Positions 1-5,711 of a stretch of 6,735 nt of DNA are shown in pieces. How positions within the stretch are numbered: the stretch's first letter is position 1; each line of letters begins with the position of its first letter. The notes below the pieces were generated by a model, which saw only the letters and a list, made by a program, of their open reading frames with translations, ran no database searches and had not been told where the DNA came from. The stretch comes from Thermococcaceae archaeon. Lineage in GTDB: Archaea; Methanobacteriota_B; Thermococci; Thermococcales; Thermococcaceae. The DNA lies in NCBI GenBank assembly GCA_026986455.1, contig JALSON010000226.1:1-6735 (forward strand), given 5' to 3'. The translations under genes were made by a program, and so were the position numbers.

Positions 1-1420
1 AGTTCGGGCCTTCCGGGGTCTCAGTCGGACAGATTCTTCCCCAGTGGGTTCCGTGAAGGTCTCTGGCTTCAAAATGCGGCTGATCTCTGCTGAGCGGAGA
101 TGTTACACGCCTCAGGTGCGAGAGGGTCGACATATAGTTCGTCCTGTCGAGGAGCTGGCTCACACCGGTTCTTCCACCGGGCCAGGCGCCAGTTGCCAGG
201 GCATGCTCGATTCTCTCGCTTAAAACATCGGGCCTGATGGAGTTCCTAACAAAGCGCTGGACGTTGTCGAAGGTGTATTTCTCGCCCTTCCTCTGGTAGG
301 TCTTGGTCATCTGGTACTGCATATCCTTAACGAGCTGGCCGAAGGCAACACGGAAAAGGTCTCTAAGCAGATCCCCTGCAAGCTTGAGCCTCTTGTTTGC
401 GTAGTGATCCTTATCATCCTCACTTCTCATGCCGAGCGAGAGCTCAAGAACCTTAAGGGTCATCATTCCGAGGTAGTATGCCTTCTTTATTCTGTCCTCC
501 TCCTTCACTCCCATGTGGGGCAGGAGGTTGTTGTCTATGATGTGCTGGGCCCTCCTGAGCCTGTACTCCTTTGGCTGTCCCGGAAGAGCGAGCTTTCCTA
601 TGTAGTCAAGCGCCTCCTCCTGGGTGGTTATATCGCTGGCATCTTCGAGGTTGTCGAAGAGAACCTGCTGGATTCTGGGGTCGTTACTGACCGCATCGAC
701 TATCTCCTTATCGCTCTTAAGGCCGAGGGCGCGCATTACATAAACGAACTTAACCGGCCTCGGAACGTTCGGGATGTTCACATAGAGGATGCTGTCCTTT
801 CTCCTCTCGACCATTATCAGAGCCCTGTAGCCGTGCCTGTATGAGAAGCACTTTGCAAGAACCCTGTTCTGACGTTCATCCCTCTCAACAAGGGTTTTGT
901 TCGGTGCCAGATCTTCAATCGAAACTATAACCCTCTCAGAACCGTTAATAATGAAATAACCTCCGGGATCCTTGGGGTCTTCCCCAAGCCTGACGAGCTC
1001 ATCGTCGCTGAGGCCATAAAGCCTGCATGCCTTGGACTTGAGCATTATAGGAAGCTCTCCTATCCTGACTTCCACAGCCTCCTGCTCTATCCCGTTGATG
1101 ACCGGAATCAGCTCAAGGTAGACCGGTGCCGAATAGGTTAAATTCCTTATCCTCGCATCCATGGGGTAAAGGGGCTTTTTCTGTCCCTGTGCCTCCTGAA
1201 ATTCCGGCTCGCCGAGGCGCACCTTTCCGAACTTCACCTCGAAATTCGGGATGTCCGGTTTCAGCCCGCCGTACTCGTGAATGACCTCCTGCATGCCGTA
1301 GTCAATGAAGGCATTGTAAGAATCAAGGTGCTGCCTTACCAGTCCGTTTTCCTTCCAGTACTGCTCCATAACAATCCACAAATCATCCGGAGTAACATCT
1401 ACAACGGTGGGTCCCCTCAT
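1..1420 (-). CDS. rpoB: DNA-directed RNA polymerase subunit B (N-terminal part, runs off left edge)
   Basis: Second-largest subunit of archaeal RNA polymerase, homologous to bacterial beta and eukaryotic Rpb2; it forms one jaw of the DNA cleft and part of the active site in the cytoplasmic enzyme. Translation from the ATG at 1420 gives 473 residues starting MRGPTVVDVTPDDLW, without a stop, before the window edge. Visible landmarks are the protrusion/lobe region with GGYFIINGSERVIVSIEDLAPN near residues 150-175 and, at the very end (about 453-471), RDLHGTHWGRICPTETPEG, a family signature near the rifampicin-pocket/fork region. The family is about 1,120 residues when unsplit, so well over half is missing; whether the gene is split downstream cannot be seen. 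The ribosome binding site GAGGTGA lies just before the ATG. It starts 16 bases after the rpoH stop, so the two are almost certainly cotranscribed. No frameshift or intein is seen in the visible part. Confidence 0.98.
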   Translation of the reverse strand, partial: MRGPTVVDVTPDDLWIVMEQYWKENGLVRQHLDSYNAFIDYGMQEVIHEYGGLKPDIPNFEVKFGKVRLGEPEFQEAQGQKKPLYPMDARIRNLTYSAPVYLELIPVINGIEQEAVEVRIGELPIMLKSKACRLYGLSDDELVRLGEDPKDPGGYFIINGSERVIVSIEDLAPNKTLVERDERQNRVLAKCFSYRHGYRALIMVERRKDSILYVNIPNVPRPVKFVYVMRALGLKSDKEIVDAVSNDPRIQQVLFDNLEDASDITTQEEALDYIGKLALPGQPKEYRLRRAQHIIDNNLLPHMGVKEEDRIKKAYYLGMMTLKVLELSLGMRSEDDKDHYANKRLKLAGDLLRDLFRVAFGQLVKDMQYQMTKTYQRKGEKYTFDNVQRFVRNSIRPDVLSERIEHALATGAWPGGRTGVSQLLDRTNYMSTLSHLRRVTSPLSRDQPHFEARDLHGTHWGRICPTETPEGPN

Positions 1421-1436
1421 GATCTCACCTCAAAAT

Positions 1437-1685
1437 TCAATCCTCAACAACAAGCCTGTAGTAGTAGTACACGCCTGCTGTTGGGCTTTTCCTCCTGATT
1501 TCAATAACGTCCCCGGGCTTTGCCTCAAGAGCAATAACAGCGGGATCCGAAGCCTTGATCTGCGGAAGCTGGGAAATCCTGATCCTGTACCTCTTGAGCA
1601 GTTCCTCTTTCTCCTCTTCGCTCAATATCCTGTGTTCGGGAACTAATTGATGAGTAAATATATCAAATCCTTTTTTCGCCGCCAC
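1437..1685 (-). CDS. rpoH: DNA-directed RNA polymerase subunit H
   Basis: Small subunit of archaeal RNA polymerase, equivalent to the C-terminal domain of eukaryotic Rpb5, located on the lower jaw near incoming DNA. The 82-residue product contains the diagnostic stretches [17 protein letters not shown] (about residues 14-30) and [15 protein letters not shown], then [14 protein letters not shown] and the tyrosine run before the C-terminal RLVVED. The GTG at 1683-1685 is chosen because it gives the family's usual length and N-terminus ([12 protein letters not shown]) and has GAGGGGG about 9 bases upstream. A TTG at 1703 would add six residues (MRGQFS) and has no good binding site. It is the first gene of the rpoH-rpoB unit, stops 16 bases before rpoB, and is probably driven by the TATA element at 1749-1755. 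Confidence 0.97.
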   Translation of the reverse strand: MAAKKGFDIFTHQLVPEHRILSEEEKEELLKRYRIRISQLPQIKASDPAVIALEAKPGDVIEIRRKSPTAGVYYYYRLVVED

Positions 1686-1748
1686 CGAGAATTGCCCCCT
1701 CAAACTTTTTTAGAATAATTATCACTACCTCCGAACTTTGGCTTCTCC

Positions 1749-1763
1749 TATATAAGCTTTTCG
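1749..1763 (-). promoter_or_regulatory. BRE/TATA promoter of rpoH-rpoB
   Basis: On the minus strand the purine-rich BRE-like CGAAAAGC is followed directly by TTATATA (read 1763 down to 1749). With the usual archaeal distance of about 26 bases from the TATA centre, transcription would start near 1725-1728, giving a leader of roughly 40 bases before the rpoH GTG. A weaker TATA-like sequence (ATTATAAA) lies about 30 bases further upstream. Motif and position are seen; promoter activity is inferred. Confidence 0.7.
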
Positions 1764-1839
1764 TGTAGAAGGTGATGAAAGGAGGTTTATAATCATTGCG
1801 AAAACTTTAAGAACCTCTTTCAGGGCTTAAAAGTCACAT

Positions 1840-1851
1840 TGATGTACATCA
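1840..1851. repeat. 12-bp perfect palindrome between tRNA-Thr and rpoH
   Basis: TGATGTACATCA is a perfect dyad lying 30-40 bases past the tRNA-Thr 3' end and about 80 bases upstream of the rpoH TATA element. Its shape would suit a homodimeric regulator, but one or two 12-bp palindromes are expected by chance in a window this size, so no function is claimed. Confidence 0.3.
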
Positions 1852-1880
1852 TAGGACATTGAACCCGCAGGGAGAATATG

Positions 1881-1957
1881 TGGAGCCCCGGGCGGGATTT
1901 GAACCCGCGGCCTGCGGATTACAAGTCCGCCGCCCCGCCAGGCTAGGCTACCGGGGC
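1881..1957 (-). tRNA. tRNA-Thr (anticodon UGU)
   Basis: The minus strand folds into a complete cloverleaf: acceptor GCCCCGG (1957-1951) pairs perfectly with CCGGGGC (1891-1885), followed by discriminator T at 1884 and an encoded CCA at 1883-1881. The anticodon stem GCGGA/TCCGC encloses loop CTTGTAA with anticodon TGT at 1923-1921, which reads ACA (Thr). The T arm is CGCGGGTTCAAATCCCG-like with the standard GGTTCAAAT loop. The discriminator U fits archaeal tRNA-Thr. It is a single-gene unit with its own promoter 25-40 bases upstream, divergent from the tRNA-Asn/CAU pair. Confidence 0.97.
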
Positions 1958-1982
1958 ACCGATTTAAAAAGTCCCCAGTGCA

Positions 1983-1997
1983 TATATAAACTTTTCG
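1983..1997 (-). promoter_or_regulatory. BRE/TATA promoter of tRNA-Thr
   Basis: Read on the minus strand, BRE CGAAAAG (1997-1991) is followed by TTTATATA (1990-1983), close to the ideal Thermococcales promoter. The predicted start at about 1960 leaves only a few leader bases before the mature tRNA 5' end at 1957, which is normal for archaeal tRNA genes. Confidence 0.8.
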
Positions 1998-2049
1998 ATG
2001 AAGGGGCGATTTAAAAGCTTCAGTCGCTGAAATTCACCCAACCGTAATC

Positions 2050-2057
2050 TTTATAAA
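2050..2057 (+). promoter_or_regulatory. TATA element of the tRNA-Asn/tRNA-CAU pair
   Basis: TTTATAAA is centred about 33 bases upstream of the tRNA-Asn 5' end at 2087, predicting transcription from about 2079-2081 with a 6-8 base leader. The upstream BRE (around CGTAATC) is weak. Back-to-back with the tRNA-Thr promoter, both TATA boxes lie within 75 bases. Confidence 0.7.
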
Positions 2058-2086
2058 TCCACCCTTCATTCCCTATCTTGGGTCGT

Positions 2087-2162
2087 GCCGCCGTAGCTTA
2101 GTTGGTAGAGCGCCGGACTGTTAATCCGGTGGTCCCCCGTTCAAGTCGGGGCGGCGGCGCCA
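2087..2162 (+). tRNA. tRNA-Asn (anticodon GUU)
   Basis: Complete cloverleaf: acceptor GCCGCCG (2087-2093) pairs with CGGCGGC (2152-2158), discriminator G at 2159, encoded CCA at 2160-2162. The D arm contains AGCTTAGTTGGTAGAGC. Anticodon stem CCGGA/TCCGG encloses CTGTTAA with anticodon GTT at 2120-2122 (reads AAC/AAU, Asn). T arm CCCCG/CGGGG with loop TTCAAGT. First gene of a two-tRNA transcript; only four bases (2163-2166) separate it from the next tRNA. Confidence 0.97.
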
Positions 2163-2166
2163 TTGT

Positions 2167-2244
2167 GGGCCCGTAGCTCAGCCTGGTCAGAGCGCGCGGC
2201 TCATAACCGCGTGGTCGGGGGTTCAAAGCCCCCCGGGCCCACCA
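2167..2244 (+). tRNA. tRNA with CAU anticodon (elongator Met or Ile2)
   Basis: Complete cloverleaf: acceptor GGGCCCG (2167-2173) pairs with CGGGCCC (2234-2240), discriminator A at 2241, encoded CCA at 2242-2244. Anticodon stem CGCGG/CCGCG encloses CTCATAA with anticodon CAT at 2202-2204. It lacks the three stacked G-C pairs next to the anticodon loop expected of an initiator, so it is not initiator Met. The GGGCCCG acceptor resembles archaeal isoleucine tRNAs as I remember them, so it may be the AUA-reading tRNA-Ile2 whose C34 is changed to agmatidine by TiaS; elongator Met remains possible and sequence inspection alone does not settle it. Confidence 0.92.
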
Positions 2245-2247
2245 TAG

Positions 2248-2272
2248 GAAACTTTTGCCAAGCAAAAGTTTC
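2248..2272. repeat. 11-bp perfect palindrome with 3-base centre, just after the tRNA pair
   Basis: GAAACTTTTGC (2248-2258) and its exact complement GCAAAAGTTTC (2262-2272) are separated by CAA. It begins three bases past the CCA of the preceding tRNA. It could assist termination or 3' processing of the tRNA transcript (it contains a T4 run), or be one end of the repeat element described at 2245-2684. Confidence 0.75.
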
Positions 2273-2290
2273 ATCAAAGTTCGTAGCTCC
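2263..2290 (-). repeat. Left arm of an imperfect inverted repeat
   Basis: Read on the minus strand from 2290, this begins GGAGCTACGAACTTTGAT and continues into the hairpin arm. It matches the plus-strand sequence 2555-2582 at 22 of 28 positions by hand alignment, including an uninterrupted nine-base AACTTTGAT. A further ten-base match, TCTTGAAGTG (2292-2301) against CACTTCAAGA (2533-2542), extends the symmetry inward. Confidence 0.65.
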
Positions 2291-2329
2291 TTCTTGAAGT
2301 GCAAGTTCTCAAAAGGGGTTTCTTACATT

Positions 2330-2342
2330 AAACGTATCGTTT
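2330..2342. repeat. 5-bp palindrome with 3-base centre
   Basis: AAACG (2330-2334), TAT, CGTTT (2338-2342). Too short to mean anything alone; listed because it shares the 3-base centre of the other palindromes in this block. Confidence 0.4.
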
Positions 2343-2436
2343 TAAGTGAGAACCTATCGAGTGGATTTCTTCGAGAGTTGTTTTTCACAAATGAATTCTT
2401 TTCAGGATTAATTCTCAGAGGGGGTTCGAGTTTTTA

Positions 2437-2453
2437 GCGCTCCTTTGGAGCGC
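2437..2453. repeat. 7-bp GC-rich perfect palindrome with 3-base centre
   Basis: GCGCTCC (2437-2443), TTT, GGAGCGC (2447-2453), directly after a T5 run (2431-2435). It is the only GC-rich spot inside an AT-rich block and is followed by GGTTT-GAGTG-AAACC (2454-2468), another small stem. It could form a stable hairpin in RNA from either strand. Confidence 0.65.
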
Positions 2454-2463
2454 GGTTTGAGTG

Positions 2464-2519
2464 AAACCCACATGGAAACGGCCTGTTTGATGAATCCAAA
2501 ATTCCTAACGGCTGGGTTT
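2464..2519. repeat. 7-bp inverted repeat AAACCCA / TGGGTTT
   Basis: AAACCCA at 2464-2470 is complementary to TGGGTTT at 2513-2519 with 42 bases between. Nested inside the larger inverted-repeat arms; may reflect an RNA fold or the internal symmetry of a decayed element. Confidence 0.4.
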
Positions 2520-2554
2520 TGAGTTGAAATCTCACTTCAAGAGTACCCTGTTGA

Positions 2555-2582
2555 GGAATTACAAACTTTGATCAAGCTTTTC
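2555..2582 (+). repeat. Right arm of the imperfect inverted repeat
   Basis: Begins GGAATTACAAACTTTGAT and continues into the 2573-2593 palindrome. It is the partner of the minus-strand arm 2290-2263, and three of the six differences are transitions within the first nine positions. The two arms enclose about 260 bases. Confidence 0.65.
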
Positions 2583-2593
2583 CCAAAAGCTTG
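2573..2593. repeat. 9-bp perfect palindrome with 3-base centre, right end of the block
   Basis: CAAGCTTTT (2573-2581), CCC, AAAAGCTTG (2585-2593). It mirrors the 2248-2272 palindrome: each sits on the outer side of an AACTTTGAT motif pointing outward. AAGCTTTTCCC within it (2574-2584) recurs as an exact 11-base direct repeat at 2612-2622. Confidence 0.75.
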
Positions 2594-2611
2594 TGGGCCT
2601 GCGCGACATTG

Positions 2612-2622
2612 AAGCTTTTCCC
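2612..2622 (+). repeat. Second copy of AAGCTTTTCCC
   Basis: Exact 11-base direct copy of 2574-2584, 38 bases downstream, between the palindrome block and the gcvPB terminator. It may be a second degraded end of the same repeat family. Confidence 0.5.
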
Positions 2623-2665
2623 GCAACTTTATTCGAACATCTTAACAGATGGCAGAAAGATTTAA

Positions 2666-2679
2666 CAAAAAGAAAAAGC
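2666..2679 (-). terminator. Oligo-T terminator of gcvPA-gcvPB
   Basis: Read on the minus strand, beginning 6 bases after the gcvPB TGA, the sequence is GCTTTTTCTTTTTG: two T5 runs broken by one C. Runs of five or more U are sufficient for intrinsic termination by archaeal RNA polymerase. No stem is needed and none is obvious here. Confidence 0.65.
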
Positions 2680-2684
2680 GGGCT

Positions 2685-4184
2685 TCAGAAATCGACTTCG
2701 CCCTTTTCCCTGAGCTCCCTGTACATCCTCCACGTGATTATCGGCCTCTTTGTGGCCAGGACATCATCCACCCTTTTCACCGCTGTGTTATACGGTGCCC
2801 CTTTGACTTTCTCCGGCTCGGTGTAGGCTTCTTCGCTTATCTTCTTCAGGACGGAGACATAGTAGTCAAGCTCCTCCTTCGTGGCGCTTTCCGTTGGCTC
2901 TATCATGAGGGCCTCATGGACGATGAGCGGGAAGTATATCGTGGGTGCATGCAGTCCGTGGTCGAGCAGGCGTTTGGCGACATCCAAGGCACTCACACCC
3001 GTTTCCTTCTTCATCGGCTCCGCTGAAAACACAACCTCATGCTTTCTGAGCTCTTTATGGGGCAGGCCGTAGCCTCTCGTCCCCTTCAGCTTCTGCGTGA
3101 GGTAGTTTGCATTGAGGACCGCGATTTCACCCGCCTCCTTCAGGCCCTCCCTGCCCATTATCTTCAGGTAGACGAGCGCCCTCACCATTACGGAAAAGTT
3201 GCCGTAGAACTCCTTGACCTTTCCTATGCTCTTCGGAAGGTCATAGTTGAGGTAGTACCTCTCACCATCAAACTCGACCACCGGGACGGGCAGGTATTCC
3301 TTTAAAAAGTCCTTGACGCCTACAGGACCGCTTCCGGGCCCTCCACCTCCGTGCGGCGTTGAAAAGGTCTTGTGCAGGTTCAGATGGACAATATCAAATC
3401 CCATATCACCCGGTCTGACCCTTCCGAGAATTCCGTTGAGGTTTGCGCCGTCGTAGTAGAGCAGACCCCCGGCTTCATGAACCATCTCAGCTATCCTGAG
3501 TATGTCCTCCTCGAAGATTCCAAGGGTGTTCGGATTTGTGAGCATTAATCCGGCCGTCCTCTCGCTCAGGGCACTCTCAAGGGCATCTAAATCCACCATC
3601 CCCTGCTCATTTGAAGGAATCTCCACGACCTTAAAGCCCGCCATAGCAGCGGAGGCCGGGTTTGTCCCGTGGGCCGAATCCGGCACGAGTATCTCCGTTC
3701 TCTTGGTGTCCCCTCTGTCCATGTGGTATGCCCTGATTATCATTACCCCAGTGAACTCACCGTTCGCTCCCGCAGCCGGCTGAAGGGTGAAGCGATCCAT
3801 GCCTGTAATCTCCTTGAGCCACTGTTCCAGCTCCCACATGATCTGAAGGGCTCCCTGAACCGTTCTCTCGTCCTGATACGGATGGATAAAGGCAACCTTT
3901 GGATGTCCGGCTATTTCCTCGTTTATTTTTGGATTATACTTCATTGTGCATGAGCCGAGAGGATAGATGCCCGAATCAACTCCGTAGTTCATTTCGCTCA
4001 GATGGGTGTAATGCCTCACCACCTCGGGCTCGCTAAGCTCCGGGAGGTTGAGCTCTTTTCTCACGAGTCCCTCGGGAATCCGAACTTCAACATCCTCAAT
4101 CGGCTCCGGCATTGTGTAGCCAATCCTGCCGGGCTTTGAAAGCTCAAATATAAGCGGTTCATCCCATTTGGCCTGCCTGTACAT
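2685..4184 (-). CDS. gcvPB: Glycine dehydrogenase (decarboxylating) subunit 2
   Basis: C-terminal-type subunit of the split P-protein of the glycine cleavage system: with GcvPA it decarboxylates glycine using pyridoxal phosphate and passes the aminomethyl group to the lipoyl arm of H-protein, in the cytoplasm. The 499-residue product has the family hallmark [13 protein letters not shown] (about 77-89), [13 protein letters not shown] (169-181), [10 protein letters not shown] (241-250) and the PLP-lysine motif [18 protein letters not shown] with the lysine near residue 272. Length is full for the family (about 500). I chose the ATG at 4184 ([13 protein letters not shown]) because GAGGTG lies six bases before it; an ATG at 4190 and a GTG at 4193 overlap that binding site. 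It follows gcvPA by 10 bases and is clearly cotranscribed with it. No key motif is missing. Confidence 0.98.
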   Translation of the reverse strand: MYRQAKWDEPLIFELSKPGRIGYTMPEPIEDVEVRIPEGLVRKELNLPELSEPEVVRHYTHLSEMNYGVDSGIYPLGSCTMKYNPKINEEIAGHPKVAFIHPYQDERTVQGALQIMWELEQWLKEITGMDRFTLQPAAGANGEFTGVMIIRAYHMDRGDTKRTEILVPDSAHGTNPASAAMAGFKVVEIPSNEQGMVDLDALESALSERTAGLMLTNPNTLGIFEEDILRIAEMVHEAGGLLYYDGANLNGILGRVRPGDMGFDIVHLNLHKTFSTPHGGGGPGSGPVGVKDFLKEYLPVPVVEFDGERYYLNYDLPKSIGKVKEFYGNFSVMVRALVYLKIMGREGLKEAGEIAVLNANYLTQKLKGTRGYGLPHKELRKHEVVFSAEPMKKETGVSALDVAKRLLDHGLHAPTIYFPLIVHEALMIEPTESATKEELDYYVSVLKKISEEAYTEPEKVKGAPYNTAVKRVDDVLATKRPIITWRMYRELREKGEVDF

Positions 4185-4194
4185 CTCCATCACC

Positions 4195-5550
4195 TCACAG
4201 CTCCGCCTCGTTTATTATCTCTCCCAGCGCGGATACTAAACCATCAACCCACTCTTTCCTCGTCGTTTCTGTTACTGCAAACAGAGCGCTTTCCCCGAGC
4301 TCCGGGAAGTGTTTTCCAAGGTAATATCCTCCATGAATGCCCCTCTCCAGCAGCCGCTCGTGGATCACATCATAGGGAATCTCAAAGCCAACCGGCACGT
4401 CCTTGAAGTTTATGCCGTCAAATGGCATCTTTCCGACATCACCCATGCGCTTCTTGAAGTAGGCGGTGTTCTTAAGTATGACCTCACCGAGCTTCTTCAG
4501 GCCCTTCGGCCCCAGGGTTGCCAGGTGTATCGCAGCTGCAACCGCAACGAGGGCCTCATTCGAGCATATGTTTGATGTGGCCTTTGCCCGTCTTATGTGC
4601 TGCTCTCTCGTCTGCAGTGCCATAACAAAGGCTCTCCTACCCTCTTTATCCTTTGTCATGCCTATTATTCTGCCCGGCATCTGTCTGATCAGCTTCTTGT
4701 CGTTTCTCACGGCAAAAAAGCCTGCCCTCGGGCCCCCAAAGTTCATCGGATTTCCAAAGAAGGCTGCCTCTCCTATCGCTATATCAGCCCCGTAGTTCCC
4801 TGGAGCTTCGAGTATTCCCAGGCTGGTTGGGTCAGCCCCCACAATAAAGAGTGCCTTTGCATCATGGGCTATTTCTCCAATGGCCCTAACCTGCTCCTCA
4901 ATCAATCCGAAGAAGTTGGGGACTTCCACATAAACGCCTGCCGCACCTTCAACGCTCTCCTTGAGCTTTTCAATGTCAACCTGCCCCTTCTCATCCCACG
5001 GGATGTACTCTATCTCAATACCCGCTCCTTCAACATACGTCTCCAGCGTCATCCTCTTCTCTGGGCTGAGGGCTTTAGGGACTATGAACCTGCTTTTCTT
5101 TGTGAATCTCGCTGCCATTCTTGCGGCCTCTCCGAGGGCACTTCCCCAGTCGTACATTGAAGCGTTGACAACCTCAAGCCCGACCAGCTCCCCGATAAGG
5201 CTCTGGTACTCGAAGAGGGCCTGGAGCATTCCCTGGCTGATTTCCGGCTGATAAGGAGTGTATGCCGTCAGGAACTCGCTCCTTTCAATGAGATACTTTA
5301 CATGGGCCGGGATGTAGTGGAAATAAGTTCCAGCGCCAAGGAATGAGGGCATCTCCAAGACGGTTCTGTTTTTCTCCAGAATTCTGTTCATCTCAAGGAA
5401 AACTTCATATTCGCTCTTCCCCTCCGGAAGGCTGAACTCCTTCAGAACGCCCCGTGGGACATCAGAAAAGAGCTCTTCAGTCGAACTGAAGCCTATCTCC
5501 TCAAGCATTTCCCCTTTATGTGCTGAATTAGGGATGTAGTGCTTTCCCAT
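4195..5550 (-). CDS. gcvPA: Glycine dehydrogenase (decarboxylating) subunit 1
   Basis: N-terminal-type subunit of the split glycine decarboxylase, partner of the adjacent gcvPB; it keeps the aminotransferase-like fold but lacks the PLP lysine, which is in the B subunit. The 451-residue product shows family-typical blocks: [20 protein letters not shown] (about 72-91), [63 protein letters not shown] and [21 protein letters not shown]. The ATG at 5550 ([12 protein letters not shown]) is preferred, with AGGTGAT ending four bases before it; in-frame ATG (5556) and GTG (5559) overlap that binding site and would add two or three residues. It is first in the gcvPA-gcvPB operon, whose promoter lies in the divergent region shared with the HAD gene. 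The usual H- and T-protein genes are not next to it in this window. Confidence 0.98.
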   Translation of the reverse strand: MGKHYIPNSAHKGEMLEEIGFSSTEELFSDVPRGVLKEFSLPEGKSEYEVFLEMNRILEKNRTVLEMPSFLGAGTYFHYIPAHVKYLIERSEFLTAYTPYQPEISQGMLQALFEYQSLIGELVGLEVVNASMYDWGSALGEAARMAARFTKKSRFIVPKALSPEKRMTLETYVEGAGIEIEYIPWDEKGQVDIEKLKESVEGAAGVYVEVPNFFGLIEEQVRAIGEIAHDAKALFIVGADPTSLGILEAPGNYGADIAIGEAAFFGNPMNFGGPRAGFFAVRNDKKLIRQMPGRIIGMTKDKEGRRAFVMALQTREQHIRRAKATSNICSNEALVAVAAAIHLATLGPKGLKKLGEVILKNTAYFKKRMGDVGKMPFDGINFKDVPVGFEIPYDVIHERLLERGIHGGYYLGKHFPELGESALFAVTETTRKEWVDGLVSALGEIINEAEL

Positions 5551-5593
5551 TGGCATCACCTTTAAGATTTACATCTAATCCTTTGCACCTCAA

Positions 5594-5611
5594 TAAATAT
5601 ATGCTTTGTGG
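5594..5611 (-). promoter_or_regulatory. TATA promoter of gcvPA-gcvPB
   Basis: Minus-strand CACAAAGC (5611-5604, BRE-like) is followed by ATATATTTA. The predicted start near 5573 gives a leader of about 24 bases with AGGTGAT just before the ATG. I see no repeat pointing to a known Thermococcales regulator. Confidence 0.6.
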
Positions 5612-5658
5612 GTTCGTTTTTAATGAGAATCAGTTGCCCGAAAATACCGGGATCACAA

Positions 5659-5674
5659 CGAAAAAGCTTAAAGC
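5659..5674 (+). promoter_or_regulatory. Possible BRE/TATA promoter of the HAD hydrolase gene
   Basis: CGAAAAA followed by GCTTAAAGC has a good BRE but a weak TATA core. It predicts a start near 5696, about 15 bases before the ATG, in the 161-base divergent region shared with gcvPA. Confidence 0.5.
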
Positions 5675-5711
5675 CAGACCTCACCCTTTTTCTCTGGTGG
5701 GTGAGAACGGG

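Larger units (their letters stand above)
2245..2684. other. AT-rich, palindrome-rich gene-free block between the tRNA pair and gcvPB
   Basis: I see no credible gene in these 440 bases. The only open frame of note (about 2255-2437, plus) starts at TTG inside a hairpin, has no ribosome binding site and resembles no family I know. The block is clearly richer in A+T than its surroundings and is packed with short perfect palindromes and inverted repeats. Its outer parts are imperfect inverted copies of each other (2263-2290 and 2555-2582). It also holds an oligo-A tract that is the probable terminator of gcvPB on the minus strand. A decayed or non-autonomous repeat element is the favoured reading, by inference only. 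Confidence 0.6.

Noticed and set aside
404..844. 146-codon plus-strand frame and similar long plus-strand frames over rpoB, gcvPB and gcvPA
   Set aside because: They lie antisense to conserved genes whose protein sequence is unmistakable and show no family resemblance themselves.
1840..1851. TGATGTACATCA as a regulator operator
   Set aside because: About one or two 12-bp palindromes are expected by chance in a window this size, and it is not placed at a promoter core. Kept only as a low-confidence repeat.
1825..1857. Possible box C/D sRNA on minus (ATGATGT … CTGA)
   Set aside because: The span is too short for two guides and no C'/D' boxes are present; the C box also deviates from RTGATGA.
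2098..2304. 68-codon minus-strand frame with a plausible-looking basic protein (…ARGALNPRPRGYEPRALTRLS…)
   Set aside because: It is the antisense translation of the tRNA-Asn and CAU tRNA genes; such frames are a known source of spurious proteins.
2255..2437. 60-codon plus-strand frame in the AT-rich block
   Set aside because: It starts at TTG inside a palindrome, has no ribosome binding site or recognisable motif, and lies wholly inside the repeat-like block.
2236..2599. Integrated element with attL/attR at the CAU tRNA 3' end
   Set aside because: The matching GGCCCAC segment downstream is inverted, not direct, and only seven bases long, which is not how tRNA-targeted integration leaves its att sites.
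2245..2684. RNase P RNA, SRP RNA or another known structural RNA in the gene-free block
   Set aside because: In hyperthermophiles these RNAs are strongly GC-rich with recognisable cores; this block is AT-rich with no such core.
5550..5711. N-terminal extension of the HAD hydrolase from a TTG at 5550
   Set aside because: It would overlap the gcvPA start codon and run through both divergent promoters; HAD motif I belongs within the first ten residues, as given by the ATG at 5712.
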